Shown here piece after piece: positions 52,135 to 60,060 of a stretch of DNA of 64,000 nucleotides. The position numbers and the translations under genes are program-made. Positions within the stretch are counted from its first letter, which is position 1. Each line of letters opens with the position of its first letter. The notes beneath the pieces are model-generated. The model was not told where the DNA came from. It made no database searches and worked only from the letters and a program-made list of their open reading frames with translations. Source of the DNA: Butyrivibrio sp. VCB2006 (GTDB lineage: Bacteria > Bacillota > Clostridia > Lachnospirales > Lachnospiraceae); the NCBI RefSeq assembly GCF_000420945.1, contig NZ_ATVX01000011.1, positions 54,790-118,789 of the forward strand, in the 5' to 3' direction.

Positions 52135-53808
52135 TCATTTCTTAATAGAATCGATATTGTACTTCTTCCTGTCTTCCTCAAACTCTTTATCAATTACAAC
52201 AAGAGCGGCAACGACCTTCTTTCTGTGTTCGGGATTGTCGTTAAAAAGAAGCCCGTGGGATGTCTGATAATAGTCGTAAAGCGGTTTTTTCATAAAGCCA
52301 ACCTTGAAATCCCTGACTATTCTAAGAGTCATTTCCCAATCCTCAAAAGAAAATAGACTTTCATCAAAAAGTCCCGACCTGTCAAAGCATTCTTTTTTTA
52401 TCATCATTGACGGACCGGTAATGAAATTCCAGGGTAAAAGAGCCGGGAAAATGTAGCCGTCTTTTTTGACATCAGGAATACTTCTGGAAGGCATTATAAT
52501 CACATCGCTTCCTCTGTTTTCCATCCTGTTGATGTGGTTTATGGTCTCATGAAAGGTCATGCCGATTTCCCCATCTCTATCCTGAAGAAACCTAACCTGA
52601 TCTTCTATTTTCTCAAGTCTGCAGAGGTCATCGTCATCCTGGAAAGTGATGTAATAGCCTTTGGCATTTCTTACACCAACATTTCTTGAGGCGGCTAAGC
52701 CCATATTTTGAGGATTCTTAATATACTTAACTCTCTCATCTGTGAACCTCTTTACCGCTTCTTCCGTATTATCTGAAGATCCGTCATCAACTACCACAAT
52801 CTCAAATCTCTGATAGGTCTCGGCGATGATGTTTTTTATTGCCCTTGGCAGGTCTTTTGCCCTGTTATAGGTGTCTATTATTACTGTGACCAGTCCCTTC
52901 TGATAAAGAGTATCGTGGAGCTCAGCATCAGATGAAAACTGACAGTTAAGATAGGTTAAAAGTTCCCTGTCATGCTGACTAAAGGCAAAAATATACTGGT
53001 TCTCAATCCACTTTGGCGCAATTTTCAGGCATACAAACTGAAGCGCCTGAAATACCGAAAGTGAGAATTCATTGTTAATATCCAGAGCTTTGGCAAGCCT
53101 TAGGGTATTTAAGTAGTATTTTTCTATAAAGTGAGCAATGATTATTTCTCCATACTCACTCATGATCTCCGGAACTTCGCTTAACATCTGAAAAAGAGCT
53201 GTCTGAAGCTGCATGTTATCCGCGATTCTCTTGTTAGCTTCTAGAGATGGCATATTATCTTCAAATCTGCAATAGCCATTCTCCGGGATAAAACACACAG
53301 AATATGCCATGAGTAAAAGAGGATATACAAAAACAGACTCGTCAGAAAGTGCCTCTTCTGACAGTTCCTGCCCATAATCTATGAGAAATTCTCTTTTGAA
53401 GGCATGGCAAAAGATTCTCTCATCGATAAGCAGTTTCCCTAAAAAGTTCCTTCTACTGTCAGAATCTGCAAAATAATAGATACTGGCATCCTTGGTATCA
53501 AAAGGTTCATCTATGAAAAGTTCAAAATCATTAAGGGCATTTGTAAGATTAAAAGAAAACATGTCCGGAGTATCTGATAATTGCTGACATAGATTGTCTA
53601 TTGCTCCAAAAAGATGGGAGTTTATCTCATCTCCGGAATTTATGAATAAAATATAGTCACCTGTGCTTTCTGATATAGCCTGGTTTGCATCCTTTTGGAC
53701 CAATATTTCAACTTCACCGGAGAAGTTTTCCTGTGCTTCAAGGCTTTTCTTAGTTCTTTCAATATGTTCAGGTGTATTTTTGTCTATAATAATCGCTGTT
53801 ATTTTCAT
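52135..53808 (-). CDS. large GT2 glycosyltransferase with two GT-A-like regions
   Basis: 557 residues. The C-terminal part from about residue 280 is a full GT2 domain: VTVIIDTYNRAKDLPRAI, VVDDGSSDNT, GLAASRNVGVRNA, FQDDDDL and SLFSFEDWEMTLRI. The first 200 residues look like a second, degraded GT2 domain (AIIIDKNTPEHIERTKKSL, ISESTGDYILFINSGDEI), with an NSGDE group at the DxD position. Chains of this kind occur in O-chain and teichoic acid loci, where the second region may hold the acceptor. It is the first gene of the minus-strand run 53808 to 46593 and is divergent from the CgeB-type gene at 53902. AUG context: GGAGATGCC immediately upstream. Confidence 0.82.
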   Translation of the reverse strand: MKITAIIIDKNTPEHIERTKKSLEAQENFSGEVEILVQKDANQAISESTGDYILFINSGDEINSHLFGAIDNLCQQLSDTPDMFSFNLTNALNDFELFIDEPFDTKDASIYYFADSDSRRNFLGKLLIDERIFCHAFKREFLIDYGQELSEEALSDESVFVYPLLLMAYSVCFIPENGYCRFEDNMPSLEANKRIADNMQLQTALFQMLSEVPEIMSEYGEIIIAHFIEKYYLNTLRLAKALDINNEFSLSVFQALQFVCLKIAPKWIENQYIFAFSQHDRELLTYLNCQFSSDAELHDTLYQKGLVTVIIDTYNRAKDLPRAIKNIIAETYQRFEIVVVDDGSSDNTEEAVKRFTDERVKYIKNPQNMGLAASRNVGVRNAKGYYITFQDDDDLCRLEKIEDQVRFLQDRDGEIGMTFHETINHINRMENRGSDVIIMPSRSIPDVKKDGYIFPALLPWNFITGPSMMIKKECFDRSGLFDESLFSFEDWEMTLRIVRDFKVGFMKKPLYDYYQTSHGLLFNDNPEHRKKVVAALVVIDKEFEEDRKKYNIDSIKK

Positions 53809-53901
53809 GGCATCTCCACATAGAATCCCTATGTATATTATATCAAAAATTAACGTTTTATCGTATAATTATTGTAATGATGAAGTGGGGAGGACACTGG
53901 T

Positions 53902-55068
53902 TTGAACATTGTTTTTTTCAGATACAAAAACATATGTGAGCCTGATTACATTGAAGCATTTAAAAAGCTTGGAATTAATGTAGTTGAGGTATTTCTTGAT
54001 TCTCTGGGTGCCACTGATCTGGAATCTCAGATTGCGGCCGTAGACTCACAGATTCGTTCTGCCACTCCCATGTTCGTATTCACCATTAACTTTTTCCCGT
54101 ATATCTCAATTGTTTGTGAGCATCTTAAGGTCAAGTATGTAAGCGTCAGTGTTACATGTCCCATGCTTGAAATCTACAACAAAACCATTCGTAATTCCTG
54201 TAACAGAGTATTTCTTTTTGACCAGGAGCAGTTCCTTTCCGTTAGGGATGAGAACCCGGAAGGAATCTTTCATCTGGCTCTTGGAGCAGCTGTGGAAAGG
54301 CTTGATGCTGCCACTCAGAATGCGGTCGACTTTAAATATGATGTTTCTTTTGTTGGATCTTTGTATAACGAAAAAGACCCTTTTATTAACCTGAAAATTT
54401 CTGATGAAGAGAAGATTCGCTATGAAGAGCTTATGCGAAATCAGATGGAAAGCACTATTTGCGGTCAAAATCTCCTGGAAGAAGAAATAGGCGATGAAGA
54501 CGTGGTTCAGATAAAGCTTGCTGCAGACGACTTTTACCCTTCTGATCTGAGTGTCTTTAATCTGGATAGATTCGTAGCCATCAATAATTATTTAAGCCCC
54601 CACATGACTTATCTTGAGAGAGTCCTGATCATGAACAGGCTTGGGGAAAGCTATGGTGAAAAGATAAATCTTTTTACAAACTCGGATGTTTCAGCCACCA
54701 GAGGCATATCATGCCACGGCCCGGTTAACACCATTACTGAGATGCCTCTGGTTTTCAGCCAGAGTAAAATTAATCTTAATATCAGTACCAGATCCATAAA
54801 GACCGGTATTCCGCAGAGAGTTTGGGATGTTCTTGGAAACGGAGGTTTTCTCCTTACGAATTATCAGGATGAGCTTTCTGACTATTTCAAGATTGGTGAA
54901 GATATAGAAGTATACAATTCCCACGATGAGTTAATAGAAAAGATAGATTATTATCTTAGCCATGAAGATAAGCGGCTTGAGATAGCAGCTAAAGGTTACC
55001 AGACAGTAAAAGCTTCTAATTCTACTCTTAACCGCGTAATCGAAATCATAAAGATAATTGCCAATTAA
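53902..55068 (+). CDS. CgeB-type glycosyltransferase with altered W-x-x-D-x-P motif
   Basis: 388 residues from a TTG start with GGGAGG eight bases upstream. The C-terminal half is conserved: SKINLNISTRSIKTGIPQR, DVLGNGGFLLTNYQDEL. The N-terminal half keeps TINFFPYIS but at 79-87 reads YVSVSVTCP, where other copies have YxSWxxDxP: Trp is Val82 and the Asp is Thr85. This may change activity or the acceptor. The gene lies next to the flagellin region and ends just before the terminator at 55088-55118. It is divergent from the 557-residue GT2. Confidence 0.83.
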   Translation: MNIVFFRYKNICEPDYIEAFKKLGINVVEVFLDSLGATDLESQIAAVDSQIRSATPMFVFTINFFPYISIVCEHLKVKYVSVSVTCPMLEIYNKTIRNSCNRVFLFDQEQFLSVRDENPEGIFHLALGAAVERLDAATQNAVDFKYDVSFVGSLYNEKDPFINLKISDEEKIRYEELMRNQMESTICGQNLLEEEIGDEDVVQIKLAADDFYPSDLSVFNLDRFVAINNYLSPHMTYLERVLIMNRLGESYGEKINLFTNSDVSATRGISCHGPVNTITEMPLVFSQSKINLNISTRSIKTGIPQRVWDVLGNGGFLLTNYQDELSDYFKIGEDIEVYNSHDELIEKIDYYLSHEDKRLEIAAKGYQTVKASNSTLNRVIEIIKIIAN

Positions 55069-55087
55069 AAAACATATTTTTACTCAG

Positions 55088-55118
55088 AAAAAGGGCCCCG
55101 GAAAACCGGGACCCTTTT
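55088..55118 (-). terminator. strong rho-independent terminator after flagellin 1
   Basis: A GC-rich stem (AAAAAGGG..CCCGG against CCGGG..CCCTTTT with one mismatch pair) and an AAAA loop. On the minus strand it follows the flagellin stop and has a U-tract; on the plus strand it can also end the transcript of the CgeB-type gene. Confidence 0.8.
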
Positions 55119-55170
55119 AGGTAGTTGCAATGTTTCAAACAGATGTTTTAAACATTTATTGCAGATATTA

Positions 55171-55995
55171 TTAGCCGAGAAGTGAAAGAACACCCTGGTT
55201 AGACTGATTAGCCTGTGCCAGCATAGACTGACCTGCCTGTGCAAGGATGTTGTTGTTTGAATACTTAACCATCTCGGTAGCCATATCTGTATCACGGATA
55301 AGTGATTCAGCACTCTGAGTATTCTCAACAACGTTATCAAGGTTCTTGATTGTATGCTCAAGTCTGTTCTGGATAGCACCAAGATCAGATCTCTGCTGAG
55401 ATACTGACTCAAGAGCTGCCTTGATATTTGTGATTGCAGATTTAGCCTTGTCGTGTGAGCTAACCTTGATGTTGCTCTGCTGAACACCGATCTTAGTTGC
55501 GCTCATGCTCTTAATGCAAACCTGAATCTGGTTCTGAGAATCTGTCTCAGATCCAACCTGAAGCTCTTTTCCTGTGAAGGAACCGTTAAGGAGCTGCTGG
55601 TTGTTGAATTCTGTAGCAGTTGCAGTACGTGTGATCTCAGTTGAAAGAGCGTTCAACTCTGATGCGATGTAGCTACGATCAGATGTTGTAAGAGTGTCGT
55701 TAGCTGCCTTTGTAGCCAGCTCGTTCATTCTCTGAAGCATATCATGTACTTCGTTTAATGCACCTTCAGCTGTCTGTACTACAGAGATACCGTCCTGAGC
55801 GTTAGCAGAAGCCTGTGTAAGACCCTTAACCTGACGTCTCATTTTTTCTGAAATTGCAAGACCTGCTGCATCATCTGCTGCTCTGTTGATCTTGTAACCA
55901 GATGACAGTTTCTCACTGGATTTAGCCTGGATACCAGTTGTGATACCAAGCTGTCTGTTTGAATTCATCGCTGTAATGTTGTGTTGTACTACCAT
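55171..55995 (-). CDS. fliC: flagellin 1
   Basis: 274 residues from ATG 55995; AAGGAGG lies eight bases upstream, so the longer frame is not used. The N-terminal D0/D1 part (VVQHNITAMNSNRQL, SGYKINRAADDAAGLAISEKM) and the C-terminal part (RSDLGAIQNRLEHTI, LAQAGQSMLAQANQ) are conserved and almost meet in the middle. There is no D2/D3 domain; the surface region is just a short Ser/Thr-containing segment about residues 130-195. It will polymerise into the filament and is the likely acceptor for the glycosyltransferases nearby. It has a sigma-28 promoter at 56104-56130 and its own terminator. Confidence 0.95.
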   Translation of the reverse strand: MVVQHNITAMNSNRQLGITTGIQAKSSEKLSSGYKINRAADDAAGLAISEKMRRQVKGLTQASANAQDGISVVQTAEGALNEVHDMLQRMNELATKAANDTLTTSDRSYIASELNALSTEITRTATATEFNNQQLLNGSFTGKELQVGSETDSQNQIQVCIKSMSATKIGVQQSNIKVSSHDKAKSAITNIKAALESVSQQRSDLGAIQNRLEHTIKNLDNVVENTQSAESLIRDTDMATEMVKYSNNNILAQAGQSMLAQANQSNQGVLSLLG

Positions 55996-56002
55996 AATTT
56001 TA

Positions 56003-56036
56003 TCCTCCTTGATAAATACGGCTGCTTCCATGCAGC
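56003..56036 (-). promoter_or_regulatory. candidate CsrA-binding leader of flagellin 1
   Basis: On the minus strand 56021-56036 folds into GCTGC-ATGGAA-GCAGC with ANGGA in the loop, the shape bound by CsrA. A second AAGGA lies in the Shine-Dalgarno sequence (56003-56010), about ten bases later. This two-site layout matches the CsrA-controlled hag leader of Bacillus subtilis. Confidence 0.55.
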
Positions 56037-56103
56037 TCGTTTGCTTTGTTAGGAAATGTTTTCAGTGCTGGCCAAAAAACATTTCATTTGTTTTACACCT
56101 TTA

Positions 56104-56130
56104 TTATCGACTATAATTCTAAAAACTTTA
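56104..56130 (-). promoter_or_regulatory. sigma-28 promoter of flagellin 1
   Basis: On the minus strand TAAAGTTT (56123-56130), 11 bases, then GTCGATAA (56104-56111). This differs by one base from the sigma-28/SigD consensus TAAAGTTT-N11-GCCGATAA. The leader is about 100 bases. Confidence 0.88.
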
Positions 56131-56169
56131 GCCCTAAAATTATAAATTAAATATAAAAAAATATTTTTC

Positions 56170-57720
56170 CTATTCTTCTTCTCTAAACCTTCTTTCAAAT
56201 TCCTCCACAGACTTCATAAATTCATCTCCGGCGCTTAGGAGTTCATCTGCTCTAACTTTGGCAAGCCTTCTTTGTTCCTCGTAATATGGTCTATCTTCAT
56301 AATATCTTTTAATTACTGTTACATAATCATCATAATCGGCGGCCCAGAAGTCTTTTCCCACATTTCCAGCCACATCTCCAAAGGAATCGGTAACTACCGG
56401 AATTCCCTTTGCCATTGCTTCTACTGCGCTTGTTCCGCCTCCCTTTCTGTGGGGATTAACATACAGATTACATAAATCATAGATACTTAGTAAGTCCTCA
56501 ATATATCCCATAGGCAGAATGTGGTCCTTGAGATTCTGAATTTCATCTTTTATCTCATAGTCTCCAATCAGCATAATCTTGGCACTTGGTATCTGGGCTA
56601 CTACTTTTCTAAACATCTCCCAAAAAGAGTTATCAAGTTCTGTATCAAGCCTTGCTCCAACTGTTGTCAGTAAAAAACAATCCTTTGGAATTCCAAATTC
56701 CTGTCTTGTTCTTGTACTCTTTTGCTCCATCAAAGAAAATCCAAATACTGTTTCTATTGTTTGGTGCTCTTCAAGCCCAAGTATTTCAAGCTGCCGATAA
56801 AAGACTTCATCTTTATTTGGAGAACAGGCCTGGTACCCTGCTCCACTGACAACAAGCTCCGATATCGTCATTGGAACAGAGAAAACAGGTATCATTTTGG
56901 AAAGAAGTCCTTCAAATATGGTTCCCTCTGCAATAGATATGACAAAATACGGTTTCATTCCTTTCACTGCATTTATAAGTTGTGTTATGGTACCGATATT
57001 TGGCATGTTGTTTTCACACTGGAAGAATGGGATCTTAGTCCCTTTCCACTCCAGATACTCTTTTTCCAAGTATTCATCAACATAGCTGGCCATTACCCTC
57101 TCACAATACTGCATTGTAGAGGCATTGCCCAGTAAGTCAGCCGTGTTAATCAAAAGCACCTTGTAGCCTGCATCCATAAGCATCTTACATCTATCGAGCG
57201 TAGCTTTTGTAGGCCCATGCAATGGCTCAATCACCTGACTGGAAATAACCAGAACCATTTTCCTGTCTCGCTCACAAAGTGGGATTTTTATAAGATCATC
57301 TTTTAAAAGCTCTGCATATTTTTCCAGGCACCACTTATATAGACGATTCTTTAGTATCAGCACCTCTTCCCCATCCATCTGATGAAAGCGGAAGGAAAGG
57401 CTTATAGCCTGCTGAAAAACAAAAAATATATTATCTGCCCCGATATAATCTCTGTATGTGTAGGCGCTTTTTAACATGGAAACAAGATAATCCCGATTTT
57501 TATCAAGATAAATTGCAACCGAGTATAAAAAAATACATAGCTCACCCTTGGCTTTTTCAGCCAGATCAGCTACAGTTTTTGCCAGTTCTTTTCTCCCATT
57601 GTCATCAAGTCCGTCAGCACTTCCAATTATCCTGTCTACCATGGCACTTATCGGCCTCGTGACATTATAAGGGTTTAAAAAGATTTCCATATCCAGGTTA
57701 TTTAGTTCATCATTACCCAT
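56170..57720 (-). CDS. GT4-like glycosyltransferase between two flagellin genes
   Basis: 516 residues from ATG 57720 (GGAGA nine bases upstream). The first 140 residues are a helical region without known motif. The GT-B part follows: VLVISSQVIEPLHGPTKATL resembles a nucleotide-sugar GT N-terminal loop, and the C-terminal domain has IPKDCFLLTTVGARLD, AKIMLIGDY, NLYVNPHRKGGGTSAVEAMAKGIPVV with Glu in the donor-binding position, and a helical tail. Its place between flagellin genes suggests direct O-glycosylation of flagellin. It starts 34 bases after the terminator of flagellin 2, so expression should depend on read-through from that sigma-28 transcript. A sigma-28 promoter for flagellin 1 lies just past its 3' end. 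Confidence 0.82.
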   Translation of the reverse strand: MGNDELNNLDMEIFLNPYNVTRPISAMVDRIIGSADGLDDNGRKELAKTVADLAEKAKGELCIFLYSVAIYLDKNRDYLVSMLKSAYTYRDYIGADNIFFVFQQAISLSFRFHQMDGEEVLILKNRLYKWCLEKYAELLKDDLIKIPLCERDRKMVLVISSQVIEPLHGPTKATLDRCKMLMDAGYKVLLINTADLLGNASTMQYCERVMASYVDEYLEKEYLEWKGTKIPFFQCENNMPNIGTITQLINAVKGMKPYFVISIAEGTIFEGLLSKMIPVFSVPMTISELVVSGAGYQACSPNKDEVFYRQLEILGLEEHQTIETVFGFSLMEQKSTRTRQEFGIPKDCFLLTTVGARLDTELDNSFWEMFRKVVAQIPSAKIMLIGDYEIKDEIQNLKDHILPMGYIEDLLSIYDLCNLYVNPHRKGGGTSAVEAMAKGIPVVTDSFGDVAGNVGKDFWAADYDDYVTVIKRYYEDRPYYEEQRRLAKVRADELLSAGDEFMKSVEEFERRFREEE

Positions 57721-57753
57721 GACTATTTGTCTCCATAACAAATACGAAATGTT

Positions 57754-57785
57754 AAAAAGGCGGCGGCTTTATAGCCACCGCCCTT
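57754..57785 (-). terminator. rho-independent terminator after flagellin 2
   Basis: GGCGGTGGCT pairs with AGCCGCCGCC (one mismatch) around a four-base loop and is followed on the minus strand by a five-base U-tract. It sits 50 bases after the flagellin stop and 34 before the ATG of the next glycosyltransferase gene. Confidence 0.8.
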
Positions 57786-57834
57786 GTGCTTATGGATTTT
57801 TATCGCTTTATCTGCTTTATCTACTGAGTTTATA

Positions 57835-58704
57835 TTACTGGAGGAGTGAAAGAACACCCTGGTTAGTCTGGTTGGCCTGTGCCAGCATTGACTGACCTGC
57901 CTGAGCAAGGATGTTGTTGTTAGAATATCTAACCATCTCCTCTGCCATATCTGTATCACGGATCTGGGATTCAGCTGCCTGAGTATTCTCAACTACGTTG
58001 TCGAGGTTCTTGATTGTGTGCTCAAGTCTGTTCTGAATAGCACCGAGGTCAGATCTCTGTTTTGAAATAGAGATAAGAGCCTGCTTGATGTTCTCGATGG
58101 AGTGCTTAGCCTGTGAGTGAGACATTACACTGATCTGGTCTTTGTCGCCATCAACACCGACACCATTATCACTACTCTTAAATACTGCACCAACGCCGAT
58201 ACTTGTTGCAGAAAGTTTTACGATACAGATTTCAATCTGGTTTCTGCTATCTGTTTCTGAACCTACCTGAAGCTCTTTTGCTGTGAATGTTCCGTCAAGA
58301 AGATGCTGGTTGTTGAATTCTGTTGATCCGGCTGTTCTTGTGATCTCATCGGAAAGCTGTGTGATTTCCTGCTGGATATAAGAACGATCCTGTGTTGTAA
58401 GTGTATCATTGGCAGCCTTAACAGCAAGCTCGTTCATACGCTGTAACATGTCATGAACTTCGTTGAGCGCACCTTCAGCAGTCTGTACTACTGAGATACC
58501 ATCCTGAGCGTTTGCAGAAGCCTGTGTAAGACCTCTTACCTGTCTTCTCATTTTTTCGGAAATAGCAAGACCAGCAGCGTCATCAGCCGCTCTATTGATT
58601 CTATAACCAGAAGAAAGTTTCTCTGAAGATTTAGCCTGGACATCAGTTGTGATACCGAGCTGTCTGTTAGAGTTCATCGCAGTAATGTTGTGTTGTACTA
58701 CCAT
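57835..58704 (-). CDS. fliC: flagellin 2
   Basis: 289 residues from ATG 58704, with GGAGG eight bases upstream. Near identical to flagellin 1 in its N-terminal 120 residues (VVQHNITAMNSNRQL, INRAADDAAGLA) and its last 80 (RSDLGAIQNRLEHTI, SMLAQANQTNQGVLSLL). The difference is in the surface part: about 15 extra residues (VFKSSDNGVGVDGDKDQ) rich in Ser, Asp and Gly after SATSIGVG, which gives more potential O-glycosylation positions. Like flagellin 1 it lacks D2/D3 domains. Own sigma-28 promoter at 58821-58846 and terminator at 57754-57785. Confidence 0.95.
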   Translation of the reverse strand: MVVQHNITAMNSNRQLGITTDVQAKSSEKLSSGYRINRAADDAAGLAISEKMRRQVRGLTQASANAQDGISVVQTAEGALNEVHDMLQRMNELAVKAANDTLTTQDRSYIQQEITQLSDEITRTAGSTEFNNQHLLDGTFTAKELQVGSETDSRNQIEICIVKLSATSIGVGAVFKSSDNGVGVDGDKDQISVMSHSQAKHSIENIKQALISISKQRSDLGAIQNRLEHTIKNLDNVVENTQAAESQIRDTDMAEEMVRYSNNNILAQAGQSMLAQANQTNQGVLSLLQ

Positions 58705-58714
58705 ATTCAATTCC

Positions 58715-58792
58715 TCCATGACCGGGGCCCGCTTCCCTGCTGCCTTTCCATCTTATTTTTATTGTGCAGACCTTATGCGGAGTCCCTTCCAT
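58715..58792 (-). promoter_or_regulatory. candidate CsrA sites in flagellin 2 leader
   Basis: Four ANGGA motifs lie in the minus-strand leader: at 58715-58719 (overlapping the ribosome-binding site), 58734-58738, 58747-58751 and 58788-58792. No perfect hairpin like that of flagellin 1 is seen, so the support is weaker. Confidence 0.4.
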
Positions 58793-58820
58793 GGCTGCTT
58801 TGTTTTTCTTTTCACTAATA

Positions 58821-58846
58821 GTATCGGCACTTAATCTGATAACTTA
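58821..58846 (-). promoter_or_regulatory. sigma-28 promoter of flagellin 2
   Basis: On the minus strand TAAGTTAT (58839-58846), 10 bases, then GCCGATAC (58821-58828), close to the sigma-28 consensus. Transcription would start near 58814, giving a leader of about 110 bases. Confidence 0.8.
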
Positions 58847-58919
58847 ACCCTTTTTGAAACTTTTTTTTATATTTTTTCTACAATTTGAAATTTTTTTTAA
58901 AAATTTTGCCTTTTGCTAT

Positions 58920-58946
58920 TAAGTTTTTGGACTAACTAGCCGATAG
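58920..58946 (+). promoter_or_regulatory. second sigma-28-like promoter, opposite direction
   Basis: On the plus strand TAAG (58920-58923), exactly 15 bases, then GCCGATAG (58939-58946). It points away from flagellin 2 toward the terminator hairpin at 58998-59035 and the 3' end of the fliT-like gene. No annotated gene follows it. It could be a remnant or a small-RNA promoter. Confidence 0.5.
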
Positions 58947-58997
58947 GCGAATTTTACTGGCCTGGGGAAGAAAAATATATGGAACTAATTGTTTACA

Positions 58998-59035
58998 CAA
59001 AAAAGACACTTCCAATTCTTTTTTGGAAGTGTCTT
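58998..59035 (-). terminator. rho-independent terminator of the flaG-fliD-fliS operon
   Basis: A 13-base stem (59003-59015 with 59023-59035) with loop of seven. On the minus strand it follows the stop of the fliT-like gene by 12 bases and is followed by six U residues. Confidence 0.82.
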
Positions 59036-59047
59036 CTGTAATTATTC

Positions 59048-59527
59048 TTAGTGTTTGTTGTCAAGAAACTGTGGCGGAACATCCTTAAAGTTGTTCATTG
59101 TCTGGTAGTAATTAAAGGCCGCCGCCGAAGATCTCTTGCTCTCGTTCATCTTCTGTCTTGCTGCTGAGAAAAATTCCTCCGCAAGACGTTTGTTTCTATG
59201 TTCGCTTGCTTCTATGGAAGCGCTTTTGCCAGTTATTTCTTTTATCAGGTCCTGCATTCTTTTTATGTTATCTTTATACAGTTCCCGGTTTCCATTAACT
59301 TCCTCTTTTACCCTGTCAAAAAGAGATTGAAATCCGTCGTCCAAGAGTTCTAACTGATCAATGAGCTCCATTTTTCTGTCGACGGTTTGCTCAAATTCAG
59401 GTTCTCTCGCTTCATCCATACTTGAGAGCACCTCTCTTTGCTTCTCATTTTCCTCTTCAATCTTAGTCATGATATCGATCTTTTTTATCAGACTGTCTTC
59501 TAACATGTCCAGGCTGGATGTTAACAT
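59048..59527 (-). CDS. putative flagellar chaperone, FliT/FlgN-like
   Basis: 159 residues from ATG 59527, with GAGGGG four bases upstream; the longer frame overlaps no better site. The protein is almost entirely helical and highly charged, with coiled-coil character (KKIDIMTKIEEENEKQRE, RKMELIDQLELLDDGFQ). This matches the size and composition of FliT- or FlgN-type export chaperones, and it occupies the last place of the flaG-fliD-fliS operon where fliT lies in other bacteria. I see no specific sequence signature, so the name rests on position and fold. FliT would bind FliD and prevent early assembly. Confidence 0.6.
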   Translation of the reverse strand: MLTSSLDMLEDSLIKKIDIMTKIEEENEKQREVLSSMDEAREPEFEQTVDRKMELIDQLELLDDGFQSLFDRVKEEVNGNRELYKDNIKRMQDLIKEITGKSASIEASEHRNKRLAEEFFSAARQKMNESKRSSAAAFNYYQTMNNFKDVPPQFLDNKH

Positions 59528-59581
59528 TTTTCCCCTCATACTTTCCAATGCTATATGCAATGCATTCTGCTAAGCCACTGT

Positions 59582-59983
59582 TCATGCATCCTTAACGTAT
59601 ACGTGATTGGCTTTCATAACTTCGATCCAGTTATCTCTGATTGCGTGCATGTGCTTGTTGACCTCGGCAATGATTTCTCTATCCTTACCAATGTTGGCCT
59701 CAACAAGTCTTCTCGCAATATAAGAATACATGTTTTCGAAATCCTGTGCAACAGCGTACTTCATATCGAGGGTATTGCGAAGATATTCAATTATTCTCTC
59801 GACCTTAATTATATTCTCGTGAGCTTTCTGAACATCTTTTTTCTCAATTGCAAAGTCAGCAATATTGAGGAATTTAATAGCTCCGTCATAGAGCATCAAT
59901 GTGAGCTCCGGACCTGAAGCTGACATAACCTTGTTGTTCTTGTACTGTGCATAAGCATTCTGTTGTGCAGTCATTACTGGCAT
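59582..59983 (-). CDS. fliS: flagellar export chaperone FliS
   Basis: 133 residues, the usual FliS length. AYAQYKNNKVMSASGPELTLMLYDGAIKFL is the typical N-terminal pattern (tyrosine helix then PxxLxxMLYDGA), followed by helices with YLRNTLDMKYA and MYSYIARRLVEAN. FliS binds the C-terminal D0 region of flagellin in the cytoplasm, keeps it unfolded and delivers it to the FlhA export gate. AAGGAG lies eight bases before the ATG. Placed between fliD and the fliT-like gene. Confidence 0.95.
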   Translation of the reverse strand: MPVMTAQQNAYAQYKNNKVMSASGPELTLMLYDGAIKFLNIADFAIEKKDVQKAHENIIKVERIIEYLRNTLDMKYAVAQDFENMYSYIARRLVEANIGKDREIIAEVNKHMHAIRDNWIEVMKANHVYVKDA

Positions 59984-60060
59984 AATTTACGCTCCTTCGT
60001 GTTATCTTTTTTCTTGTAATTCCGTTATAGGATTATGCAATTACTGCATGCTTGCCGTTA

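Noticed and set aside
58979..59041. A 20-codon frame after the orphan sigma-28 box as a gene.
   Set aside because: Poorly spaced ribosome-binding site and half of it is the terminator stem; kept only as part of the small-RNA observation.
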